Source of the DNA: Candidatus Saganbacteria bacterium
Lineage (GTDB): Bacteria > Margulisbacteria > WOR-1 > XYC2-FULL-46-14
DNA: 45,422 nt
Direction of reading: 5' to 3'
Assembly: GCA_013202975.1 (NCBI GenBank)
Contig: JABMQY010000011.1
Location: 1-45,422 of the forward strand
Shown in pieces: positions 25,438-39,113 of this stretch. Positions within the stretch are counted from its first letter, which is position 1; every line of letters starts with the position of its first letter. Both the position numbers and the translations under genes were made by a program. The notes beneath the pieces are model-generated. The model did no database searches and was not told the DNA's origin. It worked only from the letters and a program-made list of their open reading frames with translations.

Positions 25438-25467
25438 TGAAATTTTTAAAAAAGCTGCACGAAAAAA
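25438..25467 (+). promoter_or_regulatory. Sigma-28-like promoter (site D), second of a tandem pair
   Basis: The same left half as site C (AATAGTGTGAAATTTTT) and the same CTGCACGA before the -10, with 20 bases between TG (25438) and CG (25460). The -10 itself (CGAAAAAAAT) is weaker. The duplication of about 20 bases suggests recent copying of the promoter. Confidence 0.5.
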
Positions 25468-25508
25468 ATGTGTAAAGAAACCAGCCCAAATAAAGGGGAA
25501 AATGAAAA

Positions 25509-27893
25509 ATGGCATTAGCAACAGGAGCATTGATACCGGCACCAGTTAGGGCACAAACGCAAAGAGGTGGACACTCAACATATGGGACATTACCTTTAAA
25601 CAGATCCCTAACTATCGGACAAGCATTATTAGCGGCAAGAAGAGGGATTACCGGATATTTAAGAGGAGAACTTGACGCGGAAAACCTATCGCCAGCATCT
25701 TATCAGGCATCCTTACCAGCAATCGATACGCTTGAACAATGGTTAACTGATGAAAATATCCATAGGTTAGTTCCCTCTGCTAGAGACGGAATTATTAATA
25801 CAATTATTGGTGAAGAATGGGAGATATTAGTAGATGCCTTCTTTACTGAAAAGATGTTTGGAACAGCCGGTGTTCGAGGAGTTGCTCACCGAAATGGCGA
25901 TGATGTTCTTCGAGCCTTTGAAGAAGGATTAGAAATACCACGTCTTCGTGGCCCAAACTGGATTAACGAATTGACTGTTGCAAGAGTTGCTCAAGGTATT
26001 ATTGATCGAATGAAAGCAAAAGGCGAAACGAGAATTTTAATTGGCTGCGATCCAAGAGTCAAGAATATGCAGCTTGCCGAAATGCTAGCTCGTGTTGCCA
26101 TTGGAAATGGTATGCAGGTATTTTTAGCCGATAAAGAATCCCCCTTCCCTCTTCTAATGCATGCAATTACTCAACAAAAGGTTCGATTTGCAGGTGAACT
26201 ACCTCAAGATTTTAGTTTTACTACACATGATGGAGAGACTATATCAGATCAAAAAACACTAAATATTGAAGGCTCTGTTGGAATGTATATTTCCGCTTCG
26301 CATAACGGAAGAAAAGATAATGGTTTTAAATACTTTCAGGGAGATAGTTCACAAGCCGGACCAGATGAAAGAAGGAAAACCGTAGCAAGGATTAACACCC
26401 TTGGTTGGGGCGATATTAAGACTGTTGAAAGTCTTGATGAAGCAAACCCGGGACAATTAATTTTTGTTGGTGGAGATATGGCTGTGGAAGGTAAAAATTG
26501 TCATGGAGCACCATTGCTTAACATTGAAGACCAACATCGCGGTGGAATGCTTGATCATGTTATTAATATTGAATTATTGAGAGATATGGCTCCAAGATTA
26601 GTTCAAGGATATTCAGCCTTTAATGGAGCAGGTGGTCAACTATATACAAATGTTACTCAAAATATTGGAGTTCCTAGTTCAGGTTTTCTATCAGTTGATT
26701 CATTATTCACTCCTGATGGAAGATTTATGCCGTTTGAAGACAAGATGCCAGATCCAGGAGATACTTTTGGTGCAGGAATTTTCTTCCAAGAATTCATGAA
26801 ACAATACGGACAACAAGGACTCCAATCTATAAATGCTGGAATGTTTGCACATGACCCAGATGCAGATCGAAAATCACTAATGCTTCCTCTATTTGGCACA
26901 AACAAAGAAGCTTTTCGAGGAGCTGATTGGGTTTTAATAAAAGCTAATCTACTTTGGTCTGTATTAAGTTATTACAGGTTTTCACAAATGCAAGAATTAA
27001 ATGGAGGAAACATCCCGAATCGTAAAAAACGATATGTTATGCTCTCACATGCAACCACTGATATGGTTGCCCTTGTTGCAAAATACTTTGGTATTAAGGT
27101 ATTAGGATTAATGGAACATGAACAAACTGGACTGAAAATGAATGTTCCTGAAGCGGATAGCCGATTCACCGTTGGAATGAACTATGCTGCAGCGGCTTGG
27201 AGAGTATTTTCAGGACAACAAGGATTACATAACGACTGGACTGCTGAAGAGAGCAATGGACTTGGAATATTTGGTAGTGCTCCATTGCAAGGACAAAGAC
27301 TAGGAAATAAGGGATGGATTCTTGATAAAGATGGATTTTTGGCAAGCTTGCTAACACTAGAATTATTTGCATATTTAAATGATAGAGGAATACATTTCCT
27401 TGATTACGTTGCAGAAATGTCCAGAAATATCGGAACATATATTGGTTCATCAATGACCCCTCTTCCAGAAAAACCATGGACCGGGCCGACCGGAACAGAG
27501 ATGAAACAGCTTCTTCTTAGCTGGGCAGCTGATGCTGATCAAAGATTCAAAGCAGGAGAAACTGTAAAGATTGGAGATAGAACAGTTACCGGAGTTACTG
27601 CTTTTAGAACAGGTAAATACCCAATTGGAACTATGATTGATCCTCCAGATCAGGGTGTAAAATTTACTTTTGCCGACAAATCATGGTCCAATGTAAGACC
27701 ATCTGGAACTGCTAACCAGTTAAGAGGATATGAAGACTTAAGAAATCCAGAAGTTGCTAAAGCGACTACTAATGAAGAAGCAATCAGATTAATTGCTGAA
27801 ACGGAGAGAAGAGCTGTTGAGCTAAACACCGCAAAACTTATTCAGGTACAAGAAGAACAAGGTATTGCAGCAGATAGAATAATTAGACCGTAA
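25509..27893 (+). CDS. Phosphohexomutase-superfamily protein (phosphoglucomutase/phosphomannomutase-like)
   Basis: A 794-residue member of the alpha-D-phosphohexomutase superfamily. All four active-site elements are present: the substrate-entry FGTAGVRG (117-124), the phosphoserine loop SASHNG (262-267, catalytic S264, with Gly replacing the usual Pro), the metal loop DPDADR (449-454), the sugar-binding EESNG (580-584) and the phosphate-binding RPSGT (730-734). It is much longer than the usual 450-580 residues, with about 110 extra N-terminal residues and large insertions. It should move phosphate between C1 and C6 of a hexose; which sugar is unclear. AAAGGGG precedes the ATG. It heads an operon with the HIT gene and pgi behind two tandem sigma-28-like promoters. 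Confidence 0.82.
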   Translation: MALATGALIPAPVRAQTQRGGHSTYGTLPLNRSLTIGQALLAARRGITGYLRGELDAENLSPASYQASLPAIDTLEQWLTDENIHRLVPSARDGIINTIIGEEWEILVDAFFTEKMFGTAGVRGVAHRNGDDVLRAFEEGLEIPRLRGPNWINELTVARVAQGIIDRMKAKGETRILIGCDPRVKNMQLAEMLARVAIGNGMQVFLADKESPFPLLMHAITQQKVRFAGELPQDFSFTTHDGETISDQKTLNIEGSVGMYISASHNGRKDNGFKYFQGDSSQAGPDERRKTVARINTLGWGDIKTVESLDEANPGQLIFVGGDMAVEGKNCHGAPLLNIEDQHRGGMLDHVINIELLRDMAPRLVQGYSAFNGAGGQLYTNVTQNIGVPSSGFLSVDSLFTPDGRFMPFEDKMPDPGDTFGAGIFFQEFMKQYGQQGLQSINAGMFAHDPDADRKSLMLPLFGTNKEAFRGADWVLIKANLLWSVLSYYRFSQMQELNGGNIPNRKKRYVMLSHATTDMVALVAKYFGIKVLGLMEHEQTGLKMNVPEADSRFTVGMNYAAAAWRVFSGQQGLHNDWTAEESNGLGIFGSAPLQGQRLGNKGWILDKDGFLASLLTLELFAYLNDRGIHFLDYVAEMSRNIGTYIGSSMTPLPEKPWTGPTGTEMKQLLLSWAADADQRFKAGETVKIGDRTVTGVTAFRTGKYPIGTMIDPPDQGVKFTFADKSWSNVRPSGTANQLRGYEDLRNPEVAKATTNEEAIRLIAETERRAVELNTAKLIQVQEEQGIAADRIIRP

Positions 27894-27917
27894 TTGGTTT
27901 TATGGAGAAGAGATACA

Positions 27918-28736
27918 ATGCCAGTATTTAACAAAATTGCAAGAAGAGGATTAGGTCACCTGCGGAGCATTCCGGTTGGCGCTGCACGAGCTTTTCAAAC
28001 CCGCTCCGGATTTGACCGTCCAAGCGCACTAAAGCGTCATACTGCAAATATTTTACAGGTAGCTGATCTTGTTTTGGTCCCATTATTCCCACAGGGGGTT
28101 AAGATCGAATCCGTTCGCGCCGGATTGCTTGGCTGCCTTCATTGTGATTCCAGATCCGAATCATATCGGCGCGTTTTAGAAGAGACAAAACACTTTCGCG
28201 TTGTTGCAGACCGTCATCCGGTTGGTCGGGGTCATATCGCGGTTATTTCAAAATCACATGTCCCCTGCCTTGGCAGCCGCCAGCTTCCCAAAGAGGCTCT
28301 TGTTGAATTTAAACAATTGTATGAAAAGATTGAGAGGTTTTTGGTAAAAGAATATGGGACAGCAGCTATTTATGAACATGGTATAACCGGACAAACAGTA
28401 TCCCACGCCCATGTTCACTTCTTACCCTTTGCCGGAAGCATTGACCAGATAGTTGATCCATCGACAATTATCGGAGAAATCAACACGGTGCAGGATTTAA
28501 AAAAGGTAATGAGTGACCGTGGTCGTTATCTTTTTATAAAATTGAACCACCGGCTTTATCTTGTTAATCCCAAAGTCGGACGTCCCGGTTTTTTTCGCGA
28601 TAATTTTTCTTATGCAAAGGGAAATCCAGAACGGGCCAGCTGGAGAAAAATGAGACAAGATATGGTGTTGATGAATACAGTGGTAGAGCGAGAAATAAGA
28701 ACGTTAGAAAGAAAATGGATAGTGTATAATAAATAA
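27918..28736 (+). CDS. HIT-family nucleotide hydrolase/transferase
   Basis: A 272-residue protein. SHAHVHFLPF carries the H-x-H-x-H histidine triad (163-167) and EHGITGQTVSH precedes it. CLHCDS (73-78) may help bind zinc, as in other HIT proteins. PVGRGHIAVISKSHV is the conserved core strand. HIT proteins hydrolyse or transfer nucleoside phosphates. Position between a phosphohexomutase and pgi suggests a sugar-nucleotide or diadenosine-polyphosphate role, but the substrate is not shown. I chose the ATG at 27918, since GGAGAAGAG lies just before it and the upstream eight codons lack a ribosome-binding site. The gap to the previous stop is 24 bases. Confidence 0.8.
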   Translation: MPVFNKIARRGLGHLRSIPVGAARAFQTRSGFDRPSALKRHTANILQVADLVLVPLFPQGVKIESVRAGLLGCLHCDSRSESYRRVLEETKHFRVVADRHPVGRGHIAVISKSHVPCLGSRQLPKEALVEFKQLYEKIERFLVKEYGTAAIYEHGITGQTVSHAHVHFLPFAGSIDQIVDPSTIIGEINTVQDLKKVMSDRGRYLFIKLNHRLYLVNPKVGRPGFFRDNFSYAKGNPERASWRKMRQDMVLMNTVVEREIRTLERKWIVYNK

Positions 28737-28754
28737 AAAAGGGGGAGATATATT

Positions 28755-33065
<4,311 letters not shown>

Positions 33066-33066
<1 letters not shown>

Positions 33067-34007
33067 TACATGTTTTTCATAACTGTTGAGATTACCTTTT
33101 CTTCAGCTTCAAGCAGCGGCATATTAAGGGTTACCCCAGCGGCCTGAATATGTCCTCCGCCCCCCAAATCATTGGCAATTTTTGAGACATTGGTCCTTCC
33201 CTTTGAACGCAGATTTACCTTTATGGTGTTTTCTTTTTCTTCCCGCAAAAACACCGTTACATCCGTGTCTTTTATAGCCCTCAGATAATCAATAATGCAG
33301 ATTAAATCATCATGGGTTGCACCTGTTTTTTTGATAATTTCGTGAGAGAGTGACGACCAGACCAATTTTCCTCTTTTTTCAATTTTATCCAGCGCATAAG
33401 AGAGAACCTTCATTCCGGCAATGGTCTTGGTATCATATACAGCGGAAGCAATCTGTGATGGAATTGCCCCGCGCAGAACTAAATCACAGGCCACCTCAAA
33501 GGTGCTGGGCAGAGTATTGGCATAACGAAAATTTCCGGTATCAGTGATAATGGAGACATACAGGGCTTTAGCAATTTCCTGATTGATCTCAACGTTTAGT
33601 TCTTTGGCAAGTTTATATATCTGTTCCGCCACCGATGATAGCAGCTCAACACAATTTATATCTCCAAAATTAGTGTTATCCGCATGATGATCAATATTTA
33701 TGATGTGTTTTGCTGTTACTTTAATATTTCCTGTTCGAGACAGGTCAGAGGCATCTACTGTAAAGAATAAATCATACTCTTTTCGTTTAGGTGAAGTTCT
33801 GATTTTATCTGCACCGGAAAGAAAAAGAAAACTGGGAGGAACCTTATCCTGACAACACATGTCTGATTTTTTTCCCAGTTTTTCCAGGATCAGATGAAGG
33901 GCTATCATAGACCCGAGGGTGTCGCCGTCAGGATCAATATGTCCGGCAATCAGGATAGTGCGGGCATTTTTAATCAATAGCTTTATAGATTCGTAAATAC
34001 GTCTCAT
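33066..34007 (-). CDS. nrnA: DHH-family bifunctional oligoribonuclease/pAp phosphatase
   Basis: A 313-residue DHH/DHHA1 protein of the NrnA type, which degrades short oligoribonucleotides and 3'-phosphoadenosine 5'-phosphate. Metal-binding motifs are ILIAGHIDPDGDTLGS (16-31), FTVDASD and the DHH itself in NIDHHADNTNFG. The DHHA1 substrate motif GGGGHIQAAGV lies near residue 280. The start overlaps the rbfA stop (ATGA) and the stop overlaps truB (TAATG). The rbfA-nrnA-truB order is common in bacteria. Confidence 0.93.
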
Positions 34008-34387
34008 TTTGACTTATTTTTTTTGGAAATCCTTTTACTTTCGGCTGCTTCTTTTTCTAACTTTGACATAATAGCAAATACCCGGCCGCCTCTCTCAATA
34101 GACTTGTCCTGGACAAAATTGAGCGACGGAGTATAACGCAGCTCAAGGGATCTGCTCAGCTCTCCCTGAATATAGCCTTTTGCGCTCAGAAGCCCCTGCA
34201 TTGATTCCCTTTTGTTGAGATCGGTTCCATAAATACTGACGAATACCTTTGCAGTTTTTAAGTCAGGTGAGAGATTTACATCGGTTACAGAGGCAAATCC
34301 AATCCGGGGATCAGAAACCTTTTCCCTAAGGATTCTGCAGATTTCTTCTTTAATCAGCTCGCCTAATCGTTTGCTGCGGTTGTTCAT
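34004..34387 (-). CDS. rbfA: Ribosome-binding factor A
   Basis: A 127-residue KH-like protein required for late 30S maturation and 16S rRNA 5' processing. RLGELIKEEICRIL, VSDPRIGFASVTDVNLSPDL and YTPSLNFVQDKSIERG are typical of the family. A basic tail (RISKKNKSK) ends it. It overlaps infB upstream and nrnA downstream by four bases each (ATGA), so the block is tightly coupled. Confidence 0.95.
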   Translation of the reverse strand: MNNRSKRLGELIKEEICRILREKVSDPRIGFASVTDVNLSPDLKTAKVFVSIYGTDLNKRESMQGLLSAKGYIQGELSRSLELRYTPSLNFVQDKSIERGGRVFAIMSKLEKEAAESKRISKKNKSK

Positions 34388-36498
34388 ATGCGGATTTTTT
34401 CTCTCATTTCAAATACTTCCAGTTTGTCCCCAACCTTGAAATTGCTATAACCCTGAACTGCTACGCCGCACTCATATCCTTCCTGAACCTCTTTTACATC
34501 ATCTTTAAACCTTTTAAGGAATTCTATTTTGCCTTCAAAGATCTGCTCATTTTCGCGGATAACCCTAAGCCCGGCTCCCCGCTTGAAAATACCAAAAGTA
34601 ATAAAACATCCTGCAATTACTCCGATTTTTGAATATTTAAAGGTATCGCGGACATCTCCGCGGCCGATTACAACCTCTTCATATTCAATTGACAGCATTC
34701 CCTCCATTGCCTTTTTGATGTCTTCGATAACCTTGTAAATAATATTGTATGTGCGGATAGAGACAGATTCATTTCTGGACATTTCACGTGCCCGGACACT
34801 GACATTTGTGTGAAAGCCGATTACGATTGCGTTGGATGCTTCTGCCAGCAGGATATCGCTTTCAGAGACGCCGCCAACCTGTGCATGAATGATATTAATC
34901 TTATTGCCGCCGACCTCTATATCTCTCAAGGATTGCGCCAGTGCTTCAAGCGATCCTTTTACATCAGCTTTCAAAATAATATTAAGATCCTTTTTTTCAC
35001 CCTCTTTAACATGCTGACTGAATCCTTCCAGCGTCTGCGCACCCCTGTGCGCAATTTTTGTTTCTTCTAATCTGGTGCCGGCAAGACGACGGGCTTCTTT
35101 TTCGTTTTTAACAACTTCCATTAATTCTCCCGGCTGGGGTACATCAGAAGCTCCTAAAAGTTCTACTGCCATAGAAGGCGGGGCATGTTTAATGCGTTTT
35201 CCTGCCTCGGTGTTTAAGGCTTTAACTTTGCCAAAGACCGAACCAATAACAAAAGGATCCCCAATTTTTAGGGTCCCGTTTTTTATCAATATGGTTGCAA
35301 CCGGCCCCCTGCCTTTATCCAGCTTTGATTCAATAACAACCCCGCTGGCAGAAACGTCAGGATTAGCTTTTAGTTCTTGTACTTCTGCAACCAGGAGGAT
35401 CATTTCTAACAATTCATCCATTCCCTTTTTCTGCAGCGCAGAAATTGGGACTGTAATTGTTTCCCCTCCCCAATCCTCAGGAATCAGTTTGTGTTCAGCC
35501 AGCTGCTGCTTTACCTTGTCAGGATTTGAATCTGCCTTATCAATTTTATTGATTGCAACAATAATGGGTACCCCGGCTGCTTTTGCGTGGTCAATTGCTT
35601 CTATCGTCTGCGGCATAACTCCGTCATCGGCCGCAACCACTAAGACTGCAATATCAGTTACCCTGGCCCCGCGGGCACGCAGAGCGGTAAAGGCCTCATG
35701 TCCGGGGGTATCAAGAAATGTAATTTTTTTATCTTTTATTTTAACCTGGTAAGCTCCAATATGCTGGGTAATTCCTCCGGCTTCGCCTTCTGCAACCTTA
35801 GTTTGGCGGATGGCATCCAGAAGTTTGGTTTTTCCATGATCAACGTGTCCCATAATTGTTACTACCGGAGGCCTGGTTACTAATTTGTGTTTATCAGAAA
35901 GCACAACTTCGTGCTTTTTTTCAACTTTTCGGATTATTTCGGCCTTTGCGCCAAATTGTTCTGCAATTTGAACTGCAGCTTCTGATGCGAGGGATTGGTT
36001 AATATTAACCATGAACCCTTTTTTCATGAGTTCCTTAATTACTTCTGTAGTCTTGATTTGCAGGAGATCAGCTAAATTTTTTACAACAATACTGTCTCCC
36101 TCTATCTTTATTATTTTTATTTCAGGTTCAGGCGCAGGTTTGGGTTCTGTCTCCTTGGATGGTTCAGGTTCTTTTTTGGGCTCTATATTAGGCTCTATTT
36201 TAGGTTCTATTTTTGTTTCTATTTTTGTTTCTGGTGCAGGTGCAGTTTTTGGTTTTTCCAATAATTCTTTTACTATTTTGACAGATTCTAAATCAACTGA
36301 GCTGGCCTTAGTTTTTACCTCTATCCCCAGGTCTTTCAGAATAACAATCAGTTCTTCAACGGTTTGACCGGTCTCTTTTGCCAATATACTTATTTTTATT
36401 TTCTTGATTTTTGGGGAGGGAGATTTTTTTGTTGTCTTTTTAACCGCTTTTTTAACTGTTTTTTTAACTGTTTTTTTCTTTGGTTTTTTTATTGGCAT
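34384..36498 (-). CDS. infB: Translation initiation factor IF-2
   Basis: A 704-residue IF-2 that brings fMet-tRNA to the 30S subunit. The N-terminal 125 residues are Lys/Ala/Pro/Glu-rich and repetitive (KTVKKTVKKAVKK, then repeated KIEPK-type units). An IF2-N domain follows (SILAKETGQTVEELI). The GTPase core begins PVVTIMGHVDHGKT (G1), with DTPGHEAF (G3) and AINKIDKAD (G4). The C-terminal domains that bind the initiator tRNA follow to the end. Its ATG shares a base with the nusA stop (TAATG). There is no ylxR gene between nusA and infB, unlike many Gram-positive bacteria. Confidence 0.96.
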   Translation of the reverse strand: MPIKKPKKKTVKKTVKKAVKKTTKKSPSPKIKKIKISILAKETGQTVEELIVILKDLGIEVKTKASSVDLESVKIVKELLEKPKTAPAPETKIETKIEPKIEPNIEPKKEPEPSKETEPKPAPEPEIKIIKIEGDSIVVKNLADLLQIKTTEVIKELMKKGFMVNINQSLASEAAVQIAEQFGAKAEIIRKVEKKHEVVLSDKHKLVTRPPVVTIMGHVDHGKTKLLDAIRQTKVAEGEAGGITQHIGAYQVKIKDKKITFLDTPGHEAFTALRARGARVTDIAVLVVAADDGVMPQTIEAIDHAKAAGVPIIVAINKIDKADSNPDKVKQQLAEHKLIPEDWGGETITVPISALQKKGMDELLEMILLVAEVQELKANPDVSASGVVIESKLDKGRGPVATILIKNGTLKIGDPFVIGSVFGKVKALNTEAGKRIKHAPPSMAVELLGASDVPQPGELMEVVKNEKEARRLAGTRLEETKIAHRGAQTLEGFSQHVKEGEKKDLNIILKADVKGSLEALAQSLRDIEVGGNKINIIHAQVGGVSESDILLAEASNAIVIGFHTNVSVRAREMSRNESVSIRTYNIIYKVIEDIKKAMEGMLSIEYEEVVIGRGDVRDTFKYSKIGVIAGCFITFGIFKRGAGLRVIRENEQIFEGKIEFLKRFKDDVKEVQEGYECGVAVQGYSNFKVGDKLEVFEMREKIRI

Positions 36499-37526
36499 TA
36501 TTTATCCTTTTTTTCTTCTTTCTTTTCTTCTTTCTTTTCTTCTTTTATATTTTTAGCTATTGATTCGCTTTCCGGAGCTGATTCTTTTTTCTTGAGAACT
36601 TCAGTAGAGGCAATGTCAATTCTATATCCGGTAAGTTTTGATGCCAGCCGGACATTTTGGCCCTCTTTGCCGATTGCAAGCGAAAGTTCATTTGGCGGTA
36701 AAATTACCCGTGCAGTTTTGGCTTCTTCATTTATTTCTACTTTGCTTGGTTTGGCAGGAGACAAGGCAGAAGCGATAAACTTGTCGATTTTATCCGACCA
36801 TTCTATGATATCAATTCGCTCTCCTCCCAGTTCCCTGGTGATATTTTGGATACGGGCTCCCATCTGTCCGACACATGTACCAATAACCCCTACGTTAGAA
36901 TCATGAGATATAATTCCGATTTTGGTGCGCCGGCCCGGTTCACGGGAAATTTCTTTAATTTCTAATATCCCATCCTGTAATTCGGGAACTTCCATCTCAA
37001 AAAGTTTTTTTATGAAATCAGCGTGACTCCTGGAGACGACAACAATCGGACCTTTGGATGACTTTTTAACATCCAAAATTAATAATCGGATCCGGTCATT
37101 GGGGCCATAATTTTCTCCGGGTATACATTCACTGATGCTAAGATAGGTTTCCAGCCTGCCCAGGTTGATCAGGTATCCGTGGGTCTCTTTGCGCTGTACT
37201 GTTCCATTCATAAGCTGGCCGATTTTTTCATGGTATTCATTGAAAAGACCTTCTTTTTCTGCTTCTCTGATGCGTTGAAGAATAACCTGTTTTGCTGTCT
37301 GGGCGGCCAATCGTCCAAAGTCTTTTGGTGTGATGTCTTTTCCTTCATCAAAAACCTGTGCTTCCCCATTATCATTCATTTTGACTTCGAGGTTTTCTTT
37401 GTCGGGAAAGCGTTTCCGGCCGGCAGACATCAGTGCTTCTTGCAGAGCCAGCATAATATCTTCTTCTTTAATCCCTCGCTCTTCCTGAATTTGCTTCAGC
37501 ATTGCCTTAAATCTTGGTATCTTCAT
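36498..37526 (-). CDS. nusA: Transcription termination/antitermination factor NusA
   Basis: A 342-residue NusA. The N-terminal polymerase-binding domain (MKIPRFKAMLKQIQEERGI) is followed by the S1 domain (about 100-170: MNGTVQRKETHGYLINLGR) and two KH domains (EPGRRTKIGIIS, VGQMGARIQNIT, AIGKEGQNVRLASKLTG). The protein ends in a charged KKEEK tail made of short DNA repeats. I start it at 37526, where family similarity begins and GGGAGGGG lies about 11 bases upstream. A frame continues upstream to 37625, but that stretch holds the promoter and leader hairpins. There is no rimP upstream; the operon starts here. Leader structures suggest autoregulation. Confidence 0.95.
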   Translation of the reverse strand: MKIPRFKAMLKQIQEERGIKEEDIMLALQEALMSAGRKRFPDKENLEVKMNDNGEAQVFDEGKDITPKDFGRLAAQTAKQVILQRIREAEKEGLFNEYHEKIGQLMNGTVQRKETHGYLINLGRLETYLSISECIPGENYGPNDRIRLLILDVKKSSKGPIVVVSRSHADFIKKLFEMEVPELQDGILEIKEISREPGRRTKIGIISHDSNVGVIGTCVGQMGARIQNITRELGGERIDIIEWSDKIDKFIASALSPAKPSKVEINEEAKTARVILPPNELSLAIGKEGQNVRLASKLTGYRIDIASTEVLKKKESAPESESIAKNIKEEKKEEKKEEKKDK

Positions 37527-37539
37527 TGTATATTTGGCT

Positions 37540-37578
37540 CCCCTCCCACTAAAAACAAAAGTGGGGTTTTCCCACTTT
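37540..37578 (-). promoter_or_regulatory. Leader with mutually exclusive hairpins before nusA
   Basis: On the minus strand AAAGTGGG (37578-37571) pairs with CCCACTTT (37565-37558), followed by TTTTGTTTTT: an intrinsic terminator. The same CCCACT can pair instead with a downstream AGTGGG (37550-37545), which abuts the GGAGGGG ribosome-binding site. The two hairpins cannot coexist, so the leader can terminate or hide the ribosome-binding site. The ATG is at 37526. Confidence 0.6.
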
Positions 37579-37610
37579 ATTTTGCAATCTATTAAATACC
37601 TACCTTTTAT

Positions 37611-37639
37611 ATTATAACGCTGCACGGGGGAATATGCAA
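37611..37639 (-). promoter_or_regulatory. Sigma-70 promoter of the nusA-infB-rbfA-nrnA-truB-ligA operon
   Basis: On the minus strand TTGCAT, a 17-base spacer and a perfect TATAAT. The predicted start of transcription near 37604 leaves a leader of about 80 bases before the nusA ATG. Confidence 0.75.
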
Positions 37640-37675
37640 GCCCACCGGGGGAACTTCAACCATCATGGGATTTAT

Positions 37676-37703
37676 TTTGATGTTGGATTTTGAAGTTTGA
37701 TGT
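37676..37703 (+). repeat. Degenerate short tandem repeat (TTTGATGTT-type units)
   Basis: TTTTGATG, TTGGATTTTGAAG and TTTGATGTT follow each other between nusA and the oxidase gene. It is the same style of tract as in tpiA, truB and 43714-43762. It runs into the -10 box of the downstream gene. Confidence 0.55.
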
Positions 37704-37709
37704 TATTAT
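37701..37709 (+). promoter_or_regulatory. Extended -10 promoter of the FAD-linked oxidase gene
   Basis: TGTTATTAT is an extended -10 six bases before the ATG at 37716. There is no convincing -35 and no Shine-Dalgarno sequence. Confidence 0.5.
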
Positions 37710-37715
37710 ATAGAT

Positions 37716-39113
37716 ATGCTCAAAAAAACAGACCCAGATATCATCAAATCGTACCTGGAAGACAGTTCCAACCTTCAGGGCGGCCATGCCGAGGGGGTTT
37801 ATGTCCCCGAGAACGAAAAAGAGATCATAGAAGCGGTTAAGGAAAGTAGTAGTAAAAAGCAGCCTTTGACGGTTTCTGGTGCCGGGACGGGGACTACGGG
37901 GGGACGGATTCCCTTTGGCGGCTGGGTATTATCAACTGAAAAGTTAAATCGGATAGTTAATATTGATAAAACAAATAAGACTGCCCTGATTGAGCCTGGA
38001 GTGACACTTGAGGAGCTGGATGCTGCTGTTTCTAAAGTGGGACTGCTGTATGCGCCGGATCCTACTGAAAAGAGCGCTTTTTTGGGGGGTACTGTTTCTA
38101 CAAATGCTTCTGGAGCACGAAGTTTAAGGTTTGGCTCAACCCGGGATCATATTAATAAGCTAAGAGTAGTGTTGAGCTCCGGTGAAGTTTTCGGTATTTC
38201 TCGGGGACAGAAGCCCCATTTTCCAATTCCCAGTTACCATTTCCCTGCTATCAAAAATTCAGCTGGCTACTATTCTAAACCGGGCATGGATTTAATCGAT
38301 TTATTCATTGGTTCCGAAGGAACACTTGGTGTTGTGTCGGAAATTGAGGTGAGATTGATGGATAAATTAGGTGAAACATTTGATTGTATTGCATTTCTCG
38401 ATTCAGAAGAGGCTGCTGTTTTATTTACAGAAGAATTGAGAGAAAAAAAAGATGTACTTACACTTGAATACTTTGATCAAAACTCGCTAGAAATGCTTAG
38501 AAAGACTTATCCTCATATTCCCTCAGGAAATAAAACAGCTATTTATTTTGAGCAGATTATAAGAGATGATAAATATCTTGATTTTTGGGAGGAATTCTTC
38601 AATAAGCACAAAGTGTCGATGGACTCTGCTTGGCTGGGTATGAACGACAAGCAGAAAAAAGAGCTGCATGATTTCCGTCATGCAATTCCAGAGACCATCA
38701 ATGAACTTTATAAGCATGAACATCAGCAAAAGGTTTCTCTTGATATTGCAGTGCCTGATAAAAATTTCAGATCTATGTTAAATTTTTACAACTTACAACT
38801 CACAACTAACAATCTACAACTTTTCCACATAAAATTTGGTCATATTGGACAGAGTCATCTGCATGTTAATATGCTGCCGAAATCTGATGAACAACGCAAA
38901 TTGGCTCAAGACTTGGCGATGAAATTTGTTAAGAAGGCGGTTTCACTTGGGGGAACTGTATCTGCAGAGCACGGAATCGGTAAAATCAAGCACACTTATT
39001 TGAAAGAGATGTTTGGACAAGCTGCAATTGATGAGATGATTGGGATTAAAAAGAGATTTGATCCGAGGATGATTCTAAATCTGGGAAATATCTTTGATAT
39101 AGTACATACTTAG
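37716..39113 (+). CDS. FAD-linked oxidase (glycolate/D-lactate dehydrogenase GlcD-like)
   Basis: A 465-residue VAO/PCMH-type flavoprotein. The FAD-binding half contains PLTVSGAGTGTTGGRIPFGG, LIEPGVTLEELD, GGTVSTNASGARSLRFGSTRDH and FIGSEGTLGVVSEIEV. The C-terminal half has the FAD-oxidase fold, with FGHIGQSHLHVNMLP and the substrate/metal motif VSAEHGIGKIKHTYL. Relatives oxidise D-lactate, glycolate or 2-hydroxyglutarate. The substrate here is not resolved. Residues about 357-369 (NLQLTTNNLQL) are encoded by short repeats of ACAACTT type. The ATG is six bases from an extended -10, with no Shine-Dalgarno sequence, so it is probably leaderless. It is divergent from the nusA operon. Confidence 0.85.
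   Translation: MLKKTDPDIIKSYLEDSSNLQGGHAEGVYVPENEKEIIEAVKESSSKKQPLTVSGAGTGTTGGRIPFGGWVLSTEKLNRIVNIDKTNKTALIEPGVTLEELDAAVSKVGLLYAPDPTEKSAFLGGTVSTNASGARSLRFGSTRDHINKLRVVLSSGEVFGISRGQKPHFPIPSYHFPAIKNSAGYYSKPGMDLIDLFIGSEGTLGVVSEIEVRLMDKLGETFDCIAFLDSEEAAVLFTEELREKKDVLTLEYFDQNSLEMLRKTYPHIPSGNKTAIYFEQIIRDDKYLDFWEEFFNKHKVSMDSAWLGMNDKQKKELHDFRHAIPETINELYKHEHQQKVSLDIAVPDKNFRSMLNFYNLQLTTNNLQLFHIKFGHIGQSHLHVNMLPKSDEQRKLAQDLAMKFVKKAVSLGGTVSAEHGIGKIKHTYLKEMFGQAAIDEMIGIKKRFDPRMILNLGNIFDIVHT
38786..38822 (+). repeat. Short tandem-repeat tract inside the FAD-linked oxidase gene
   Basis: Units of the type TACAACT/CACAACTAA are repeated about five times with small changes and read in frame as NLQLTTNNLQL between two conserved segments. 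Confidence 0.75.

Noticed and set aside
36498-36600. KKEEK-coding repeats at the end of nusA as a mobile or regulatory repeat
   Set aside because: Charged low-complexity tails of this kind are common in NusA and IF-2 and are explained by slippage in Lys/Glu codons.
37527-37625. N-terminal extension of nusA by 33 codons
   Set aside because: The segment contains the -10 box and the leader hairpins; the family begins at the ATG at 37526, which has a ribosome-binding site.
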